Source: Methylobacterium bullatum
GTDB taxonomy: Bacteria; Pseudomonadota; Alphaproteobacteria; Rhizobiales; Beijerinckiaceae
DNA length: 64,000 nt
Assembly: GCA_902712845.1 (NCBI GenBank)
Contig: LR743504.1
Location: 1,896,001 to 1,960,000, forward strand
Reading direction: 5' to 3'
The notes under the pieces are model-generated. The model had not been told where the DNA came from. It saw nothing but the letters and a program-made list of their open reading frames with translations, and did no database searches. Each line of letters opens with the position of its first letter. Position 1 is the first letter of the stretch. Both the position numbers and the translations under genes were made by a program. Positions 24,901 to 34,321 of this stretch are shown here, in pieces.

Positions 24901-26622
24901 ATGTCGGCCGCCGTCGAACTAGCCCGACCGCAGGCCGCGATCGGGTCCGAGGCCGCTCCAAGGGCGGCGCCGCGCCTGCGCGCCGCCCCCATCGCCTGGG
25001 CGGCGGGAGCCCTGGCCCTCGCCGCCCTGATCCTCAGCCCGGTGGCGTCCCTGGCGCTCACGGCGGCGGGAGGGTCGAGCGAGGTCTGGCCGCATCTTCT
25101 GGCGCATGTCCTGCCCCAGGCGACGGTCACCACGGCGCTGCTCCTGGGCGGCGTCGGCCTCTTCGTCGTCATGCTCGGGGTCGGCTCGGCCTGGCTCGTC
25201 TCGGCCTACGACTTCCGGGGGCGCCGCCTCTTAGAAATCGGGCTGCTGCTGCCCCTGGCGGTGCCGACCTACATCGTCGCCTTCGCCTATCTCGACCTGC
25301 TCCACCCGATCGGACCGGTCCAGACCGCCCTGCGCGGGCTTCTCGGCGTGGCTCGGCCGAAGGATCTGTTGCTGCCGGAGATCCGGTCCCTGCCGGGCTG
25401 CATCCTGCTCCTCGGCTTCGTGCTCTACCCTTACGTCTATCTGCCGACGCGGGCGCTTTTCGTAATGCAGGCGGGCACTCTCATCGAGGCGGCGCGCATC
25501 CTCGGGCGTTCGCCGACGGCGGTCTTCTTCCACGTCGCCCTGCCGTTGGCGCGCCCCGCCATCGCCCTCGGCACCAGCCTCGCCCTGATGGAGACGCTCA
25601 ACGATATCGGCGCCGCCGAATTCCTGGGCGTGCGGACACTCACGGTGCAGGTCTACGCCACCTGGATCAACCGGTCCGACCTGCCCGGTGCGGCGCAGAT
25701 CGCCCTGGTCATGCTGGCGATGGTGCTGCTGCTGCTGGGGGCCGAGCGCTGGGGACGGCGCGGGCGCGGCTATGCCGGTACGGCCCAGCGCCAGCGCGGG
25801 ATGGCCCGCCATCGCCTGTCCGGTGCTTCCGCCACGGCCGCCTTGTGCCTCGGCCTCGTCCCCATCGCCATCGGCTTCCTGGTCCCGGCGGCCTATCTCG
25901 TCCATTCCGCCATCGCCCGCGTCACCCGGCTCGGATTTCCCCAAGGTGTCATCGCTGAGGCGGGAAACACCCTGCTCTATGCCGGGCTCGCCACCCTGCT
26001 CGCGGCCGCCTGCGGGTTCCTCGTCGCCGCCGGCCCCCGCCTCGTCGCGCGGCGCTTCGGGCAGGGACTGATCCGCATCGCCGCCCTCGGCTACGCGCTC
26101 CCCGGGGCGATCCTGGCGATCGGGCTGCTCGGCCCGTTGGCGCTCGCCGATGCCTCCTTGTCCCGCATCACGACGGCGCTGTTCGGCGTCGCTCCGGCGA
26201 TCATCGGCGTCGGCGCGGGCGGCGCCCTCGTCATCGCCTATCTCGTGCGCTTCCTCGCGGTCGGTGTCGGTGCCTGCGAAGCAGGCCTGGCGAAGGTGCC
26301 GAGCTCCCTCGGGGAAGCCGGGCGCATGCTCGGCCGGGGCCCCGTCGGCACGCTGATGCGGGTGCACCTGCCGATGACGTGGCCGGCTTTGCTGAGCGGA
26401 GCGCTCCTCGTCTTCGTCGACTGCGTCAAGGAATTGCCCGCGACCCTGCTCCTGCGCCCCCTCAACGTCGAAACCCTGGCGACCCATCTCTACGGAGAGG
26501 CGGTGCGCGGCACCTACGAGGACGGCGCGGTCGCCGCCCTCCTCATCGTCGTCGTCGGCCTGATCCCGGTGGCGCTGCTCATGCGTCTGGGCTCGGCGGA
26601 GAACGCCCCGAGGGGCGGATAG
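24901..26622 (+). CDS. fbpB: Iron ABC transporter permease, fused double domain
   Basis: A 573-residue inner-membrane protein made of two tandem six-helix permease halves, as in FbpB. Each half has an EAA loop that contacts the ATPase: EAARILGRSPTAVFFHVALP in the first and EAGRMLGRGPVGTLMRVHLP in the second. The second half also has VDCVKELPATLLLRP and FxTLATxLY-type NVETLATHLYGEAVRGTYED, typical of ferric-iron permeases. It starts 11 bases after fbpA, completing the ATPase, binding protein, permease order. Confidence 0.92.
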   Translation: MSAAVELARPQAAIGSEAAPRAAPRLRAAPIAWAAGALALAALILSPVASLALTAAGGSSEVWPHLLAHVLPQATVTTALLLGGVGLFVVMLGVGSAWLVSAYDFRGRRLLEIGLLLPLAVPTYIVAFAYLDLLHPIGPVQTALRGLLGVARPKDLLLPEIRSLPGCILLLGFVLYPYVYLPTRALFVMQAGTLIEAARILGRSPTAVFFHVALPLARPAIALGTSLALMETLNDIGAAEFLGVRTLTVQVYATWINRSDLPGAAQIALVMLAMVLLLLGAERWGRRGRGYAGTAQRQRGMARHRLSGASATAALCLGLVPIAIGFLVPAAYLVHSAIARVTRLGFPQGVIAEAGNTLLYAGLATLLAAACGFLVAAGPRLVARRFGQGLIRIAALGYALPGAILAIGLLGPLALADASLSRITTALFGVAPAIIGVGAGGALVIAYLVRFLAVGVGACEAGLAKVPSSLGEAGRMLGRGPVGTLMRVHLPMTWPALLSGALLVFVDCVKELPATLLLRPLNVETLATHLYGEAVRGTYEDGAVAALLIVVVGLIPVALLMRLGSAENAPRGG

Positions 26623-26726
26623 TGTCCCGGCCCGCATCCCTGTCGGAGGGGGGGCGAGGACCGTCTCCAGCGGCGGGCCGCCGAACCCACTCTGATGCCG
26701 GCTTAGCGAGAAGGCGACAGAGGCTC

Positions 26727-26755
26727 TTGACGGGCGCGTGGGCCTCGCCCTAGAA
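26727..26755 (+). promoter_or_regulatory. Candidate promoter of tRNA-Val
   Basis: TTGACG at 26727-26732 and CTAGAA at 26750-26755 are separated by 17 bases and end 12 bases before the mature tRNA 5' end. This is the expected position for a strong vegetative promoter of a single tRNA gene. Confidence 0.55.
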
Positions 26756-26767
26756 GGCCCTCGGTCC

Positions 26768-26842
26768 GGGTGCGTAGCTCAGCGGGAGAGCATTCGCTTC
26801 ACACGCGAAGGGTCACAGGTTCGATCCCTGTCGCGCCCACCA
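26768..26842 (+). tRNA. tRNA-Val (anticodon CAC)
   Basis: A full cloverleaf can be drawn. The acceptor stem GGGTGCG pairs with CGCGCCC with one G-T pair. The D arm is GCTC/GAGC, and the anticodon stem TTCGC/GCGAA carries the loop TTCACAC, giving anticodon CAC. The T arm is ACAGG-TTCGATC-CCTGT, and CCA is encoded at the 3' end. The gph stop codon lies seven bases downstream on the other strand. Confidence 0.96.
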
Positions 26843-26848
26843 TTCCCC

Positions 26849-27538
26849 TCAAGCCGCAGCGATAGCTGGCACGAGGGTCTCGACCGCCCCCACCAATTCA
26901 TCGAAATGCTGGATCACCCGCGTGGGGCCGAGTTGCTCCACCGGCAGGTCGGTATAGCCGAACGGCACTGCGATGACGGGGATTCCCGCTGCCTTGGCCG
27001 CGTCGATATCGGCGCGTGAATCTCCCACCATGACGGCGCGCGAGATGTCGCCCTTCGCCTGCTCGACGGTCAGAGTGATATGGGCCGGGTTCGGCTTGTA
27101 GACCGGGAAGGTGTCGCGGCCGCAGATGGCGGCGAAGCGTCCGGCGACGCCGAGTTCCTCCAAAAGCTGCTTGGCATGGGCCTCGACCTTGTTGGTGCAG
27201 ACCGCGAGGAGGAAGCCACGTGCGCTCAGCGCATCGAGCGCCGCCTCGACCCCTGGGAACAGGTAGGAATGCTCGCTGAGATGCCGGCCGTAATGGTCGA
27301 GGAAATCGACGAAGAGCGTCTGCAGGCGGGCATCGTCGATGGGTTCGCCCGCGGCCTCGAAGCCGCGCTGGATCAGTGCTTTCGCCCCGGCGCCGATCAT
27401 GTCGCGGGCCCGGTCGAGGGGGAGAGTCGGCAGGCCCTCGCGGGCGAGGATCGCGTTGAGGGTCCCGACGAGATCGCCCGCGGTCTCGGCGAGGGTACCG
27501 TCGAGGTCGAACACGACGATGGGCGGCAGGCTTGGCAT
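26849..27538 (-). CDS. gph: Phosphoglycolate phosphatase
   Basis: HAD-superfamily phosphatase of 229 residues. Motif I VVFDLDGTLAETAGDL carries the nucleophilic Asp and acid/base Asp, motif II is VCTNK, and the motif III/IV region is VYKPNPAHI with MVGDSRADIDAAKAAGIP. The helical cap (about 20-85) and the LARxGLPxLP-like LAREGLPTLPLDRARDMIGAGA are typical of Gph. It removes 2-phosphoglycolate, formed in DNA repair or by oxygenation reactions. ATG 27538 (MPSLPPIVVF) fits the family start better than upstream in-frame sequence. It converges on tRNA-Val. Confidence 0.92.
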   Translation of the reverse strand: MPSLPPIVVFDLDGTLAETAGDLVGTLNAILAREGLPTLPLDRARDMIGAGAKALIQRGFEAAGEPIDDARLQTLFVDFLDHYGRHLSEHSYLFPGVEAALDALSARGFLLAVCTNKVEAHAKQLLEELGVAGRFAAICGRDTFPVYKPNPAHITLTVEQAKGDISRAVMVGDSRADIDAAKAAGIPVIAVPFGYTDLPVEQLGPTRVIQHFDELVGAVETLVPAIAAA

Positions 27539-27903
27539 GGGGTCTCGCAAGGTTGGTGGAGTGGCGACGGGTGATCTAGGGCTGGATGACGGCGTGACGG
27601 TGGGCGGGGGCAAGGACGCCGCGGTTGGGGAAAAATCCGATGCACACGCAAAGGCTTAACGCACCGATCAGGCTGCTTTCCCGTGCCATGATGCTGTAGA
27701 ATCCGGCCATGATGCGATCAAGGCCGCCGCGAGCGGGTCACGGTTGCGCCGCAAGGCCGCTATAGGGAGGCGGCCGCGAGATTCCCCCTGCAAGATTCAT
27801 CTGTCTGCATCAGGACATGAAGGCGACCATGCGTTCGACACTGCCGACCGACCGTGCGCTCATTTCCGCCGTTCCCGCCGCCTCCCCCCGTTCGTGGAGA
27901 GCC

Positions 27904-28371
27904 ATGGGATGCCGGGCCGGGATCGCGATGGCCATTCTCGCCTTTACGGCCGGTAGTGCCGGCGCCGCCTCCTTCGAATTCGTCCCCGCCCCGCAGATCG
28001 ATCTCAACCGGGTCTACCGCGTCGACAAGGTCACGGGCGAGGTCACGTCCTGCCAGTACGGGCTGCGCGAAGGCGCGGTGGGCAGTGTCGGCCTCACCGT
28101 CTGCTACGGCTCCGGGGAAGGCGCCAGCGCCCAGGCCCCGTCCGAATACGGCCTCGTCGCCTCCCGCCACACCCGCGAGGCCGGGGTGTTCCGGGTGAAC
28201 TACCGCACCGGTGAGATGAGCATCTGCTACGTCCAGCTCCAGAAGGAGGCGGTTGTCTGCACGGCCCAGGCGAACCCGGCCGCCAGCGGTCCCGAGGAAG
28301 CCGTGGCCACGGGACAGGCGCCCGGCCGCGTCGGGCCGAGCGCCACGCCGCCCCAGAACACCCGCCCCTGA
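27904..28371 (+). CDS. Small exported protein with a duplicated cysteine motif
   Basis: About 155 residues from ATG 27904, which gives a clean signal peptide (GIAMAILAFTAGSAGA then ASFEF) and has GGAG just upstream. ATGs at 27817 and 27829 would add a polar leader of 25-29 residues. The mature protein contains two similar units, YRVDKVTGEVTSC and FRVNYRTGEMSIC, each followed by a further cysteine (TVCYG, VVCTA). This suggests a duplicated small fold held by disulfides in the periplasm. The C-terminal 35 residues are Pro/Ala/Gly-rich. I do not recognise the family. Confidence 0.7.
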   Translation: MGCRAGIAMAILAFTAGSAGAASFEFVPAPQIDLNRVYRVDKVTGEVTSCQYGLREGAVGSVGLTVCYGSGEGASAQAPSEYGLVASRHTREAGVFRVNYRTGEMSICYVQLQKEAVVCTAQANPAASGPEEAVATGQAPGRVGPSATPPQNTRP

Positions 28372-28478
28372 CGGCGGTCGGCGCGCATGTTCGGCGATAG
28401 CCGCGTTGGACGGCGTTGCCAGCCGTGCTAGGGCCACCGAACTTTCAGCGGCCCAGCCCGTAGCCCGAGAGCCCGCCC

Positions 28479-29228
28479 ATGCATCTCGCCCTCCCTCCCG
28501 ATGAACGGGGCTTCCTCGTGAGCAGTCCCGACCTGCGTCGCGCCGCCGCCGCCCGCGCCCTCGATCTCGTCGAAGACGGAATGCGGCTCGGCATCGGGAC
28601 CGGCAGCACCGCCAACGTGTTCGTGGAGTTGCTCGGCGCGCGGGTGCGTGACGGGCTCAAGGTCACGGGCGTCCCGACGTCGGAGGCGACGCGCATCGCC
28701 GCCGAGCGCGTCGGCATCCCCCTGGCGACGCTCGAAGACCTGCCCGAACTCGACCTCACCATCGACGGTGCCGACGAGATCGACGCACGGATGCGCTTGG
28801 TGAAGGGCGGCGGCGGTGCACTCCTGCGCGAGAAGATCGTGGCTTTCGCCAGCCGCCGCATGGTGGTGATCGCCGACGCGGCGAAATCGGTGATGACCCT
28901 CGGCGCGTTTCCGCTGCCGGTGGAGATCAATCCGTTCGGCCTCGGCGCCACCCGCATTGCTGTGGGGCGAGCCATCGAGAGCGCCGGTTGCGCGGGCGAC
29001 CTCGTCCTGCGCTCCGGACCCGGCGGCACGCCCTTCGTGACCGATGGCGGCCATCTCATCCTCGACGCCCATCTGAAGGCCATCGCCGATCCCGAACGCC
29101 TGTCCGCCGCCCTCTGGGCGGTGCCCGGCGTGGTCGAGCACGGTCTGTTCCTCGGCCTCGCCACCGGCGCTGTCCTGGCGGAGGCCCGTGACGGGCAGGC
29201 GCACGTCACCTGCCTCGGTGCGGTCTGA
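28479..29228 (+). CDS. rpiA: Ribose-5-phosphate isomerase A
   Basis: Interconverts ribose 5-phosphate and ribulose 5-phosphate in the pentose phosphate pathway. The 249-residue protein carries all family motifs: [33 protein letters not shown] with the active-site Asp residues, [16 protein letters not shown] with the Lys/Glu, PVEINPFG, and [12 protein letters not shown]. It is about 20 residues longer at the N-terminus than E. coli RpiA. The DUF2059 gene follows on the same strand after 56 bases. Confidence 0.95.
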   Translation: MHLALPPDERGFLVSSPDLRRAAAARALDLVEDGMRLGIGTGSTANVFVELLGARVRDGLKVTGVPTSEATRIAAERVGIPLATLEDLPELDLTIDGADEIDARMRLVKGGGGALLREKIVAFASRRMVVIADAAKSVMTLGAFPLPVEINPFGLGATRIAVGRAIESAGCAGDLVLRSGPGGTPFVTDGGHLILDAHLKAIADPERLSAALWAVPGVVEHGLFLGLATGAVLAEARDGQAHVTCLGAV

Positions 29229-29284
29229 CGCGCCTCCACCCTCCTTCGATATCCTGATCGACACGCCTTTCCGGAGCGTTCGCC

Positions 29285-29875
29285 ATGTCCCGTCGCCTCT
29301 CTTCCGTCCTGACCGGCTCCATTCTCGCCGCACTCCTCGCCGCCTCGGTTCCGACGATCGTGCACGCCCAGACGCAGAAGCCGGCCGCACCGGCCAAGCC
29401 CGGCGCCAAGCCCGCCGCGCCGGCACCCTCGACGCCCGCCGCCCAGCAGCCGACCTACACGCCGAACCACTTGGCGCTGGCGCGTGAAGTCACCCTCAGC
29501 TCGGGTATCGCCCGTTCGTTCGATTCGATCCTTCCGGCCTTCGGCCAGCAGATCAAGCAGGCGGCCATCACCCGCCCGGACTTGACCAAGGACCTCGATG
29601 AGGTTCTCACTTCCCTGGCGCCGGAGATGGAACTGCAGAAGCAGATGATGATCGAGACGGCCGCCAAGATCTACGCGAGCCGCCTGTCCGAGGCCGAGCT
29701 CACCGAGATCGTCGCCTTCTTCCATTCGGCGGCGGGCAAGCGCTACGTCGAGACCCAGCCGCAGGTGCTCGACGAGATCGTCCAGGCCATGCAGAACTGG
29801 ACCCAAGGCGTGTCCGAATACATGATGGTCCGCGTGCGTGCGGAGATGGGCAAGCGCGGCCACGAACTCCAGTAA
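29285..29875 (+). CDS. DUF2059 exported protein
   Basis: A 196-residue protein with a signal peptide (cleavage after VHAQ, about residue 29) and a Lys/Pro/Ala-rich linker of about 25 residues. A helical DUF2059 domain follows, seen in AAKIYASRLSEAELTEIVAFFHSAAGKRY, the most conserved segment of the family. DUF2059 proteins are periplasmic helical-bundle proteins of unknown function. GGAG lies nine bases before the ATG. It sits between rpiA and the O-antigen-ligase-like gene, all on the plus strand. Confidence 0.85.
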   Translation: MSRRLSSVLTGSILAALLAASVPTIVHAQTQKPAAPAKPGAKPAAPAPSTPAAQQPTYTPNHLALAREVTLSSGIARSFDSILPAFGQQIKQAAITRPDLTKDLDEVLTSLAPEMELQKQMMIETAAKIYASRLSEAELTEIVAFFHSAAGKRYVETQPQVLDEIVQAMQNWTQGVSEYMMVRVRAEMGKRGHELQ

Positions 29876-29897
29876 TCGCGGCGTCCGCCCGTCTCCG

Positions 29898-31181
29898 ATG
29901 TTCGCTCTCCCGCCTCGATCGGAGACGGTCGCGCTTCTGCGCTCCGCCGGTGCCGTCACGCTCGCCATTCTTCCGGTGGCCATGGCGCTCGCCAACCGGT
30001 CGAGCCCGACCGTCGTCGGCCTCGCTGCGTTGTTTTTCCTCGTCGCGGGGCTGATCGAGGATGCTCGCGCTACGACGCGGTTCATGGCGAGGCCCCTCGT
30101 CACGCCGATTGGCCTTGCCGCTCTCGGCTTCGTCGTCTGGTCACTGGCCAGCATCGCCTGGAGCCCGGTGCAGGATCTGTCCTGGCGCAACATCCAGGAA
30201 TTCCTGCCGACAATCGCGGGGGCCTATCTCCTCGCCCGCCTCGCGCCTGGGAACATGCCGGCCTTCACGCCCCGGCTCGCCGCCTGGTCCATCGCGCTCG
30301 CCGGCCTCTACATCGTTGTGGCCCTGGCCGCCCACCTTCCTCTCCATCGGGCTATGGGCTCGCGGGTGGCGCTGTTCGTCTTCAACCGTCCCGCCCTGAC
30401 GATCCTGCCCGTGATGGGGCCACTGGCCTATCTCCTCCACCGGCGCGGGCAGGGAATCGCGGCACTCCTCGTGCTCGTGATCGGTACCGGGGCGATCCTG
30501 CGATCGATCAGCGGCGCTGCCGCCTTGGGGCTCGCAGCCGGCGCCGTCACGGCTCTCATCGCCGTCCTGACCCCGCGGCGGGTCGGGCTCTCCATTGTGG
30601 GGGCCGTGCTGGGCCTAGCCCTCGTCCTTGCGCCGGTGGAGGGGGATATCCTCCAGAAAGTGATGCCCGACGCTGTCCATGAACGGCTGGTGCAGAGCAG
30701 TTCGCGGGCACGGGTGGCCATCGCCCGCAGCTTCGGCGCGGCCGTGGCCCTCGATCCCTGGCGGGGTGCCGGGTTCGGGACCTCCGCGCGGTTCATCGAG
30801 ACGCCTATAGCAGCCCAAATCGAGCCGGGACTGCGGCCGATGCTGGCGGTGGGCCACCCGCACAACATCTTCCTGCAGATCTGGGCCGAGCTCGGCATCG
30901 TCGGCGCAGGCTTCGCCAGCGCGATCCTGTTGATGATGCTGGCGCTCATCGCCCGCATGCCACGCGGGGAAGGCGTGGTGGCCTTGAGCCTCGTGGGCTC
31001 CTGCACGGCAGTGGCCTTCGTGGAGCACGGCGCCTGGCAGGGCTGGTGGATCGCGGCCATCGGCGCCGCCGTCGCCTGGGCACGCGAGGCCGGGACGGAG
31101 CCCCACCGCTGCGACCGCTCGGACCGATCTCAGGCCGCTTCGGCTTCGACCCGGTTGCGACCGGAGGATTTGGCACGGTAG
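29898..31181 (+). CDS. O-antigen ligase / Wzy-like membrane protein
   Basis: A 427-residue protein with 10-12 hydrophobic helices and one large periplasmic loop. The loop ends in GAGFGTSARF ... GHPHNIFLQIWAELGIVG, the conserved H-N-x-x-L-q-x-w-x-E-x-G motif of the Wzy_C/O-antigen ligase superfamily, which joins or polymerises surface sugars on the periplasmic side. No glycosyltransferase genes adjoin, so the acceptor is unknown. The last 52 bases overlap the 3' end of the convergent pleD gene. A second member of the superfamily is at 52375. Confidence 0.8.
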   Translation: MFALPPRSETVALLRSAGAVTLAILPVAMALANRSSPTVVGLAALFFLVAGLIEDARATTRFMARPLVTPIGLAALGFVVWSLASIAWSPVQDLSWRNIQEFLPTIAGAYLLARLAPGNMPAFTPRLAAWSIALAGLYIVVALAAHLPLHRAMGSRVALFVFNRPALTILPVMGPLAYLLHRRGQGIAALLVLVIGTGAILRSISGAAALGLAAGAVTALIAVLTPRRVGLSIVGAVLGLALVLAPVEGDILQKVMPDAVHERLVQSSSRARVAIARSFGAAVALDPWRGAGFGTSARFIETPIAAQIEPGLRPMLAVGHPHNIFLQIWAELGIVGAGFASAILLMMLALIARMPRGEGVVALSLVGSCTAVAFVEHGAWQGWWIAAIGAAVAWAREAGTEPHRCDRSDRSQAASASTRLRPEDLAR

Positions 31182-32503
31182 AGGGCGAGATCGGCACGTT
31201 TGAGCATGTCTGCCGGGCTCTTGTCGTCGGCATGGCGGCACGCCACCCCGATGGACACGGTGACGTGGATCTTGCGCGTCTCCTGGTCGATCAGGAACGG
31301 GACGGCTTCGATGCGCTCGCGGATACGCTCGGCGATGACATGGGCGGCCTCCGGCTCCGCGTCTGGCAGGATGATGACGACCTCTTCGCCGCCATAGCGG
31401 GCGACGATGTCGACGACGCGGGTATGAAGGCGGATACGGTCGGCGAAGGCGCGGAGTACCTCGTCGCCCGCGTCGTGACCGTAGGTGTCGTTGATCGCCT
31501 TGAACCGATCGATATCGAGCATCAGCATCGAGACGGCACGGTGGCGCAGGGCGGCATCGTCGAACAGCACCGCGAGATGGCTGTCGAGGTAGCGTCTATT
31601 ATGGAGCCCGGTGAGCCCGTCGGTGACGGCCATCTCCATTGAGGCCTGGACGGCGCCGCGCAGGGTGTCCGAGAAACGGCTGCGCCGCACCTGGGTGCGC
31701 ACGCGGGCCACGAGTTCGTTCCGGTCCACCGGGCGCATGAGATAGTCGTGCACGCCGAATTCGAGGCCCCGGATCACCCGTGCCTTGTCGTTCTCCTCCG
31801 CGATCATCATCACCGGCATGGTGCGGGTACGGTCGAGGGACAGGACCTGGCTGCAGAGGCGCAGGCCGTCGAACCCCTGAAGGTCGAGGCTGACGAGAGT
31901 CAGTTCGAAATCCCCCTCGGTGGCGAGGACCATCGCGTCGTGCGGATCCGCCACGACCGTGACCCGATGGTGCTGGTTCAAGGCCGCCGAAAGCCGCTCC
32001 GCCGAGTTCTTGCGGTCCTCGACCAGCAGGATCGACGCGTTCTGGCCGTCCCCGGCGGCGGCGAGTGCCAGGGGATCGCCGATCCCGAACTCCCGTGAGG
32101 CCAGCGCCCTGTCGCGAAGCTCATCGGTGACGGCCTTCAGCCGGACGAGGTTGCGCACCCGCGCGAACAGGGCGGTGTCGTCGATCGGTTTCGTCAGGAA
32201 GTCGTCGGCCCCCGCGTCGAGGCCGCGCAGCCGGTCCGACGGCTGATCGAGGGCCGTCACCATCACGACGGGGAGATGGGCGGTGGTCGGGTTGCGCTTG
32301 AGGCGGCGGCACACCTCGAAACCGTCCATACCGGGCATCATCACGTCGAGCAGAACGAGGTCGCACAGACCCTTCTCGCAGATCGAGATGGCATCCGGCC
32401 CGTTCATGGCCGCCAGAACATCGAAATACTCGAGGGACAGCTTCGTCTCGAGCAGCTTCACGTTCGGAAAGAGATCATCGACGATCAAGATGCGAGCCGA
32501 CAT
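31130..32503 (-). CDS. pleD: Response regulator / diguanylate cyclase PleD
   Basis: Makes c-di-GMP when phosphorylated and helps the cell-pole/motility transition in alphaproteobacteria. The 457-residue protein has two receiver domains and a GGDEF domain. The first receiver has VDD at 8-10 and phospho-Asp53 in LLDVMMPG. The second (about 150-270) retains VSLDLQG but fewer conserved residues. The GGDEF domain carries RYGGEE at about 368-372 and the inhibitory I-site RVVD five residues before it, so feedback by c-di-GMP is expected. It lies 57 bases downstream of divK, the classic arrangement. Its 3' end overlaps the convergent gene by 52 bases. Confidence 0.96.
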   Translation of the reverse strand: MSARILIVDDLFPNVKLLETKLSLEYFDVLAAMNGPDAISICEKGLCDLVLLDVMMPGMDGFEVCRRLKRNPTTAHLPVVMVTALDQPSDRLRGLDAGADDFLTKPIDDTALFARVRNLVRLKAVTDELRDRALASREFGIGDPLALAAAGDGQNASILLVEDRKNSAERLSAALNQHHRVTVVADPHDAMVLATEGDFELTLVSLDLQGFDGLRLCSQVLSLDRTRTMPVMMIAEENDKARVIRGLEFGVHDYLMRPVDRNELVARVRTQVRRSRFSDTLRGAVQASMEMAVTDGLTGLHNRRYLDSHLAVLFDDAALRHRAVSMLMLDIDRFKAINDTYGHDAGDEVLRAFADRIRLHTRVVDIVARYGGEEVVIILPDAEPEAAHVIAERIRERIEAVPFLIDQETRKIHVTVSIGVACRHADDKSPADMLKRADLALYRAKSSGRNRVEAEAA

Positions 32504-32560
32504 CGTTCCTCGCGGATTCTAACGGGTTCGACGGGTCGACCCTGTGGACGGTGGCCCTCA

Positions 32561-32938
32561 TCAACGGGCTCCGTCGCCGAGGTAGAGGCGGACGGTGGCG
32601 AGAAACTTCGCCACGGAGATCGGTTTCGAGAGATAGGCCTCGCAGCCGCCTTCACGGATGCGCTCCTCGTCGCCCTTCATGGCGAAGGCCGTGATGGCGA
32701 TGACGGGGATATGCTTGAGGTCGTCGTCTTCCTTCAGCCATTTGGTGACTTCGAGGCCGGAGACCTCGGGAAGCTGGATGTCCATCAGGATCAAGTCGGG
32801 CCGGTGGGCGCGGGCGAGCTCGATCGCCTCGATCCCGTTGGCCGTCTTGAGCGTCGCATAGCCGTGCCCCTCCAACAAATCGTTGAAGAGCTTCATGTTG
32901 AGTTCGTTGTCCTCGACGATGAGCACGGTCTTCGGCAT
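32561..32938 (-). CDS. divK: Single-domain response regulator DivK
   Basis: A 125-residue stand-alone receiver. It has [20 protein letters not shown] at the start, phospho-Asp53 in [14 protein letters not shown], the conserved [12 protein letters not shown] loop and YLSKPIS with the conserved Lys. DivK links the PleC/DivJ kinases to CckA-CtrA control of the cell cycle. Upstream gene of a probable divK-pleD operon. The divergent DUF3572 gene starts 76 bases away, so promoters for both directions lie in that gap. Confidence 0.97.
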   Translation of the reverse strand: MPKTVLIVEDNELNMKLFNDLLEGHGYATLKTANGIEAIELARAHRPDLILMDIQLPEVSGLEVTKWLKEDDDLKHIPVIAITAFAMKGDEERIREGGCEAYLSKPISVAKFLATVRLYLGDGAR

Positions 32939-33014
32939 GGCTCATTGTTCCCGGCAGGCTGGCGGCGCATTCTGGAAGGACCGACGTCCCGCTCGATGAG
33001 AACCTAAGAGATAC

Positions 33015-33320
33015 ATGTTGACGAAACGCAAATCCGACCGTCCGGAAGAATCCGCCGAGCACCTCGCCATCTCGGTGCTCGGATGGCTCGCGGAGGACGG
33101 CGACAGGCTCCTGCCCTTCATGGCCTCCTCCGGTCTGACACCCGACACGTTGCGGGAAAGCGCCACCGATCCGGCCTTCCTCTCGGCGGTCCTCGACCAT
33201 CTCATGGGTGACGAGGCGGTGCTGATCGCCTGCGCCACGGCCCTCGACGTGAAACCCGAACAAATCGCCGCGGCGTGGCGCCGTCTCGGGCCGGCCGATC
33301 CCGATGGCGAGTTCGGGTGA
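33015..33320 (+). CDS. DUF3572 protein
   Basis: A 101-residue, mostly helical cytoplasmic protein: AISVLGWLAEDGDRLLPFMASSG followed by LRESATDPAFLSAVLDHLMGDEAVLIACATAL. This matches DUF3572, a small alphaproteobacterial family often found beside divK. Its function is unknown to me. The conserved neighbourhood hints at a cell-cycle link, which is inference only. ATG 33015 lies 76 bases from the divK start. Confidence 0.85.
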   Translation: MLTKRKSDRPEESAEHLAISVLGWLAEDGDRLLPFMASSGLTPDTLRESATDPAFLSAVLDHLMGDEAVLIACATALDVKPEQIAAAWRRLGPADPDGEFG

Positions 33321-33408
33321 GCGGAAGCGCGGCAACGTAAGGGTGCGCTCCGCACCTGCGAGCCGTCCCCGCCGACCGTCCTTTACGGGCTTCGGACGGC
33401 GTCGGGTC

Positions 33409-34269
33409 TCAGGGCTTGCACTCGGCCTCCGTTTTTGCGTCGGCCTTGTGGAGGTCGAGACGGCTGAGGTCGCCCGCGATGGTGAAGTCGCCGTAATTGA
33501 GACTGAGCCCGCCGCTGACGCCGTTCTCGTAGAGGAGGAAGGTGAGGGTGTAGACCGGCGTGCGCTCGCCCTGTCCGGGGGTGAAGTAGCTCAGGGTCAC
33601 CGGCCAGCGCCGCATCGCCGCCATCTCGCCCTCCCGCAGGGGCTTGTCCCTGTCGGCGCCGCCATCCTTGGCGGGCTCTTCGGCCGTGATCGGTTTGCCG
33701 ATTACCGCGAGCGTGTCGAAGATCTTGCGGCCGTCGTCCGACCCGTCGAACACCTTGGCGGACATCGTCGTCTCGCCGGCCTGTGCCGCCTCGATCATGC
33801 GGCGCATGTGGAGCGTCGGGAACAGCACGGGGCCGTTTTCGGTGTACTGGTCGCGCTTGGGCTCCTTCAGCTTCACCTTCAGGGCATCCGCGCCGCTCTC
33901 GGCCGTGCCATCCACCGAGGTCGATGCGCTGCCGTTGAGCACCGTGTTGGTCTTGAAGCGGAAACTGTGCCCGTCGCCGCCCTCGAAGGTGGTGTTGCGC
34001 AGATCGGAGAGGCGCTTGCCGGTTTCGCCGCTGTCGAGTTCCGTCACCTGCCGGGTCTGCATCGTGTAGCCCTTGCAGGCATCTCCGCTGAAATCGAGGA
34101 CGATGCGTCCCCGTGCGCTCTCCACCGCCCGCGCCCCCCTGCTTTCGGCCAGCGACAGGTCGTAGACCGCGCGGTGGCCGGCCAATCGCATCGGCGCCGC
34201 CTCGGCGATGGCCGTGGAAGCGGCGAGGGCGCCGAAGGCGATGGCGAGGGTAGAGTTTGGCAACCGCAT
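33409..34269 (-). CDS. eipB: EipB-family periplasmic protein (DUF1849)
   Basis: A 286-residue protein with a signal peptide ending near AIAEA (residue 25). The mature part starts LAGHRAVYDLSLAESRGARAVESARGR and is rich in beta strands. It has one cysteine in GDACKGYTMQTR and one at the extreme C-terminus (AECKP), the pair that forms the disulfide in Brucella EipB. EipB proteins are beta-spiral periplasmic factors needed for envelope integrity. ATG 34269 is chosen because it gives the signal peptide; about 28 upstream in-frame residues are Arg-rich and not leader-like. Confidence 0.85.
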   Translation of the reverse strand: MRLPNSTLAIAFGALAASTAIAEAAPMRLAGHRAVYDLSLAESRGARAVESARGRIVLDFSGDACKGYTMQTRQVTELDSGETGKRLSDLRNTTFEGGDGHSFRFKTNTVLNGSASTSVDGTAESGADALKVKLKEPKRDQYTENGPVLFPTLHMRRMIEAAQAGETTMSAKVFDGSDDGRKIFDTLAVIGKPITAEEPAKDGGADRDKPLREGEMAAMRRWPVTLSYFTPGQGERTPVYTLTFLLYENGVSGGLSLNYGDFTIAGDLSRLDLHKADAKTEAECKP

Positions 34270-34321
34270 GAGGTCTCCCGATGGACGCGCCGGTCGAAGC
34301 GAGACGCGTGCCGATGCGCCG

